This document shows, piece after piece, positions 13,391 to 13,399 of a stretch of 13,399 bases of DNA (position 1 is the first letter of the stretch; each line of letters opens with the position of its first letter). Made by a program: the position numbers and the translations under genes. The notes under the pieces were generated by a model. That model worked only from the letters and a program-made list of their open reading frames with translations. It ran no database searches and was not told the DNA's origin. The DNA is from Phyllobacteriaceae bacterium (GTDB lineage Bacteria > Pseudomonadota > Alphaproteobacteria > Rhizobiales > Rhizobiaceae). Location of the stretch: contig JAHEGF010000075.1 in NCBI GenBank assembly GCA_024645155.1, positions 1 to 13,399 of the forward strand, read 5' to 3'.

Positions 13391-13399
13391 GGTCAGACG

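Noticed and set aside
1..13399. Mobile element, phage, toxin-antitoxin, CRISPR or defence system
   Set aside because: I found no integrase, transposase, terminal repeats, spaced direct repeats or defence-type domain. The gene content is typical alphaproteobacterial chromosome.

Overview
This window looks like ordinary chromosome from an alphaproteobacterium, most likely Hyphomicrobiales (rhizobial type). Four things suggest this. The SOS box has the alphaproteobacterial direct-repeat form (GAAC-N7-GAAC). There is an imuA-imuB-dnaE2 mutagenesis cassette. A CnoX-like thioredoxin, a Lon-substrate-binding-domain protein and a Trm112-like protein lie together. The base composition is moderately GC-rich. 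No insertion sequence, prophage, integrase or CRISPR array is visible.

Layout, left to right. (1) 90-3176 (+): a large membrane-anchored class III adenylate cyclase. Its C-terminal part contains two successive copies of a TolB-N-like plus TPR module. (2) 3197-3619 (-): a small zincin-type metallopeptidase, convergent with the cyclase. (3) 3620-3800: a divergent intergenic region with a well-formed LexA box at 3764-3778. (4) 3801-9620 (+): the SOS translesion cassette imuA, imuB, dnaE2. The genes are tightly coupled: imuA overlaps imuB by 140 nt, and imuB overlaps dnaE2 by 4 nt (ATGA). (5) 9631-10209 (-): a TetR-type repressor with a palindromic candidate operator just upstream. (6) 10269-12781 (-): a co-directional run, in transcription order a ProXp-ala/YbaK-type tRNA-editing protein, a CnoX-like thioredoxin with TPR tail, a Lon-N-domain protein and a Trm112-like protein. 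(7) 13008-13082 (+): tRNA-Gly(GCC). (8) 13280-13390 (-): the N-terminal stub of an SRAP (YedK/HMCES) protein whose remainder is absent.

How the genes work together. The centre is a DNA-damage response unit. LexA cleavage would be expected to derepress imuA-imuB-dnaE2, in which DnaE2 is the error-prone polymerase and ImuA/ImuB are non-catalytic accessory factors. The right-hand run reads as a protein and translation quality-control neighbourhood: editing of mischarged tRNA, a redox-active holdase-type thioredoxin and a Lon-N-like domain. The link between the damage cassette and the truncated SRAP gene (another DNA-damage-associated family) is only suggestive. I see no convincing evidence of a wholly undescribed system. 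The most distinctive points are the duplicated sensor-like module in the cyclase, the long dual-coding imuA/imuB overlap, and the broken SRAP gene beside the tRNA. All assignments come from reading motifs; no database search was possible.
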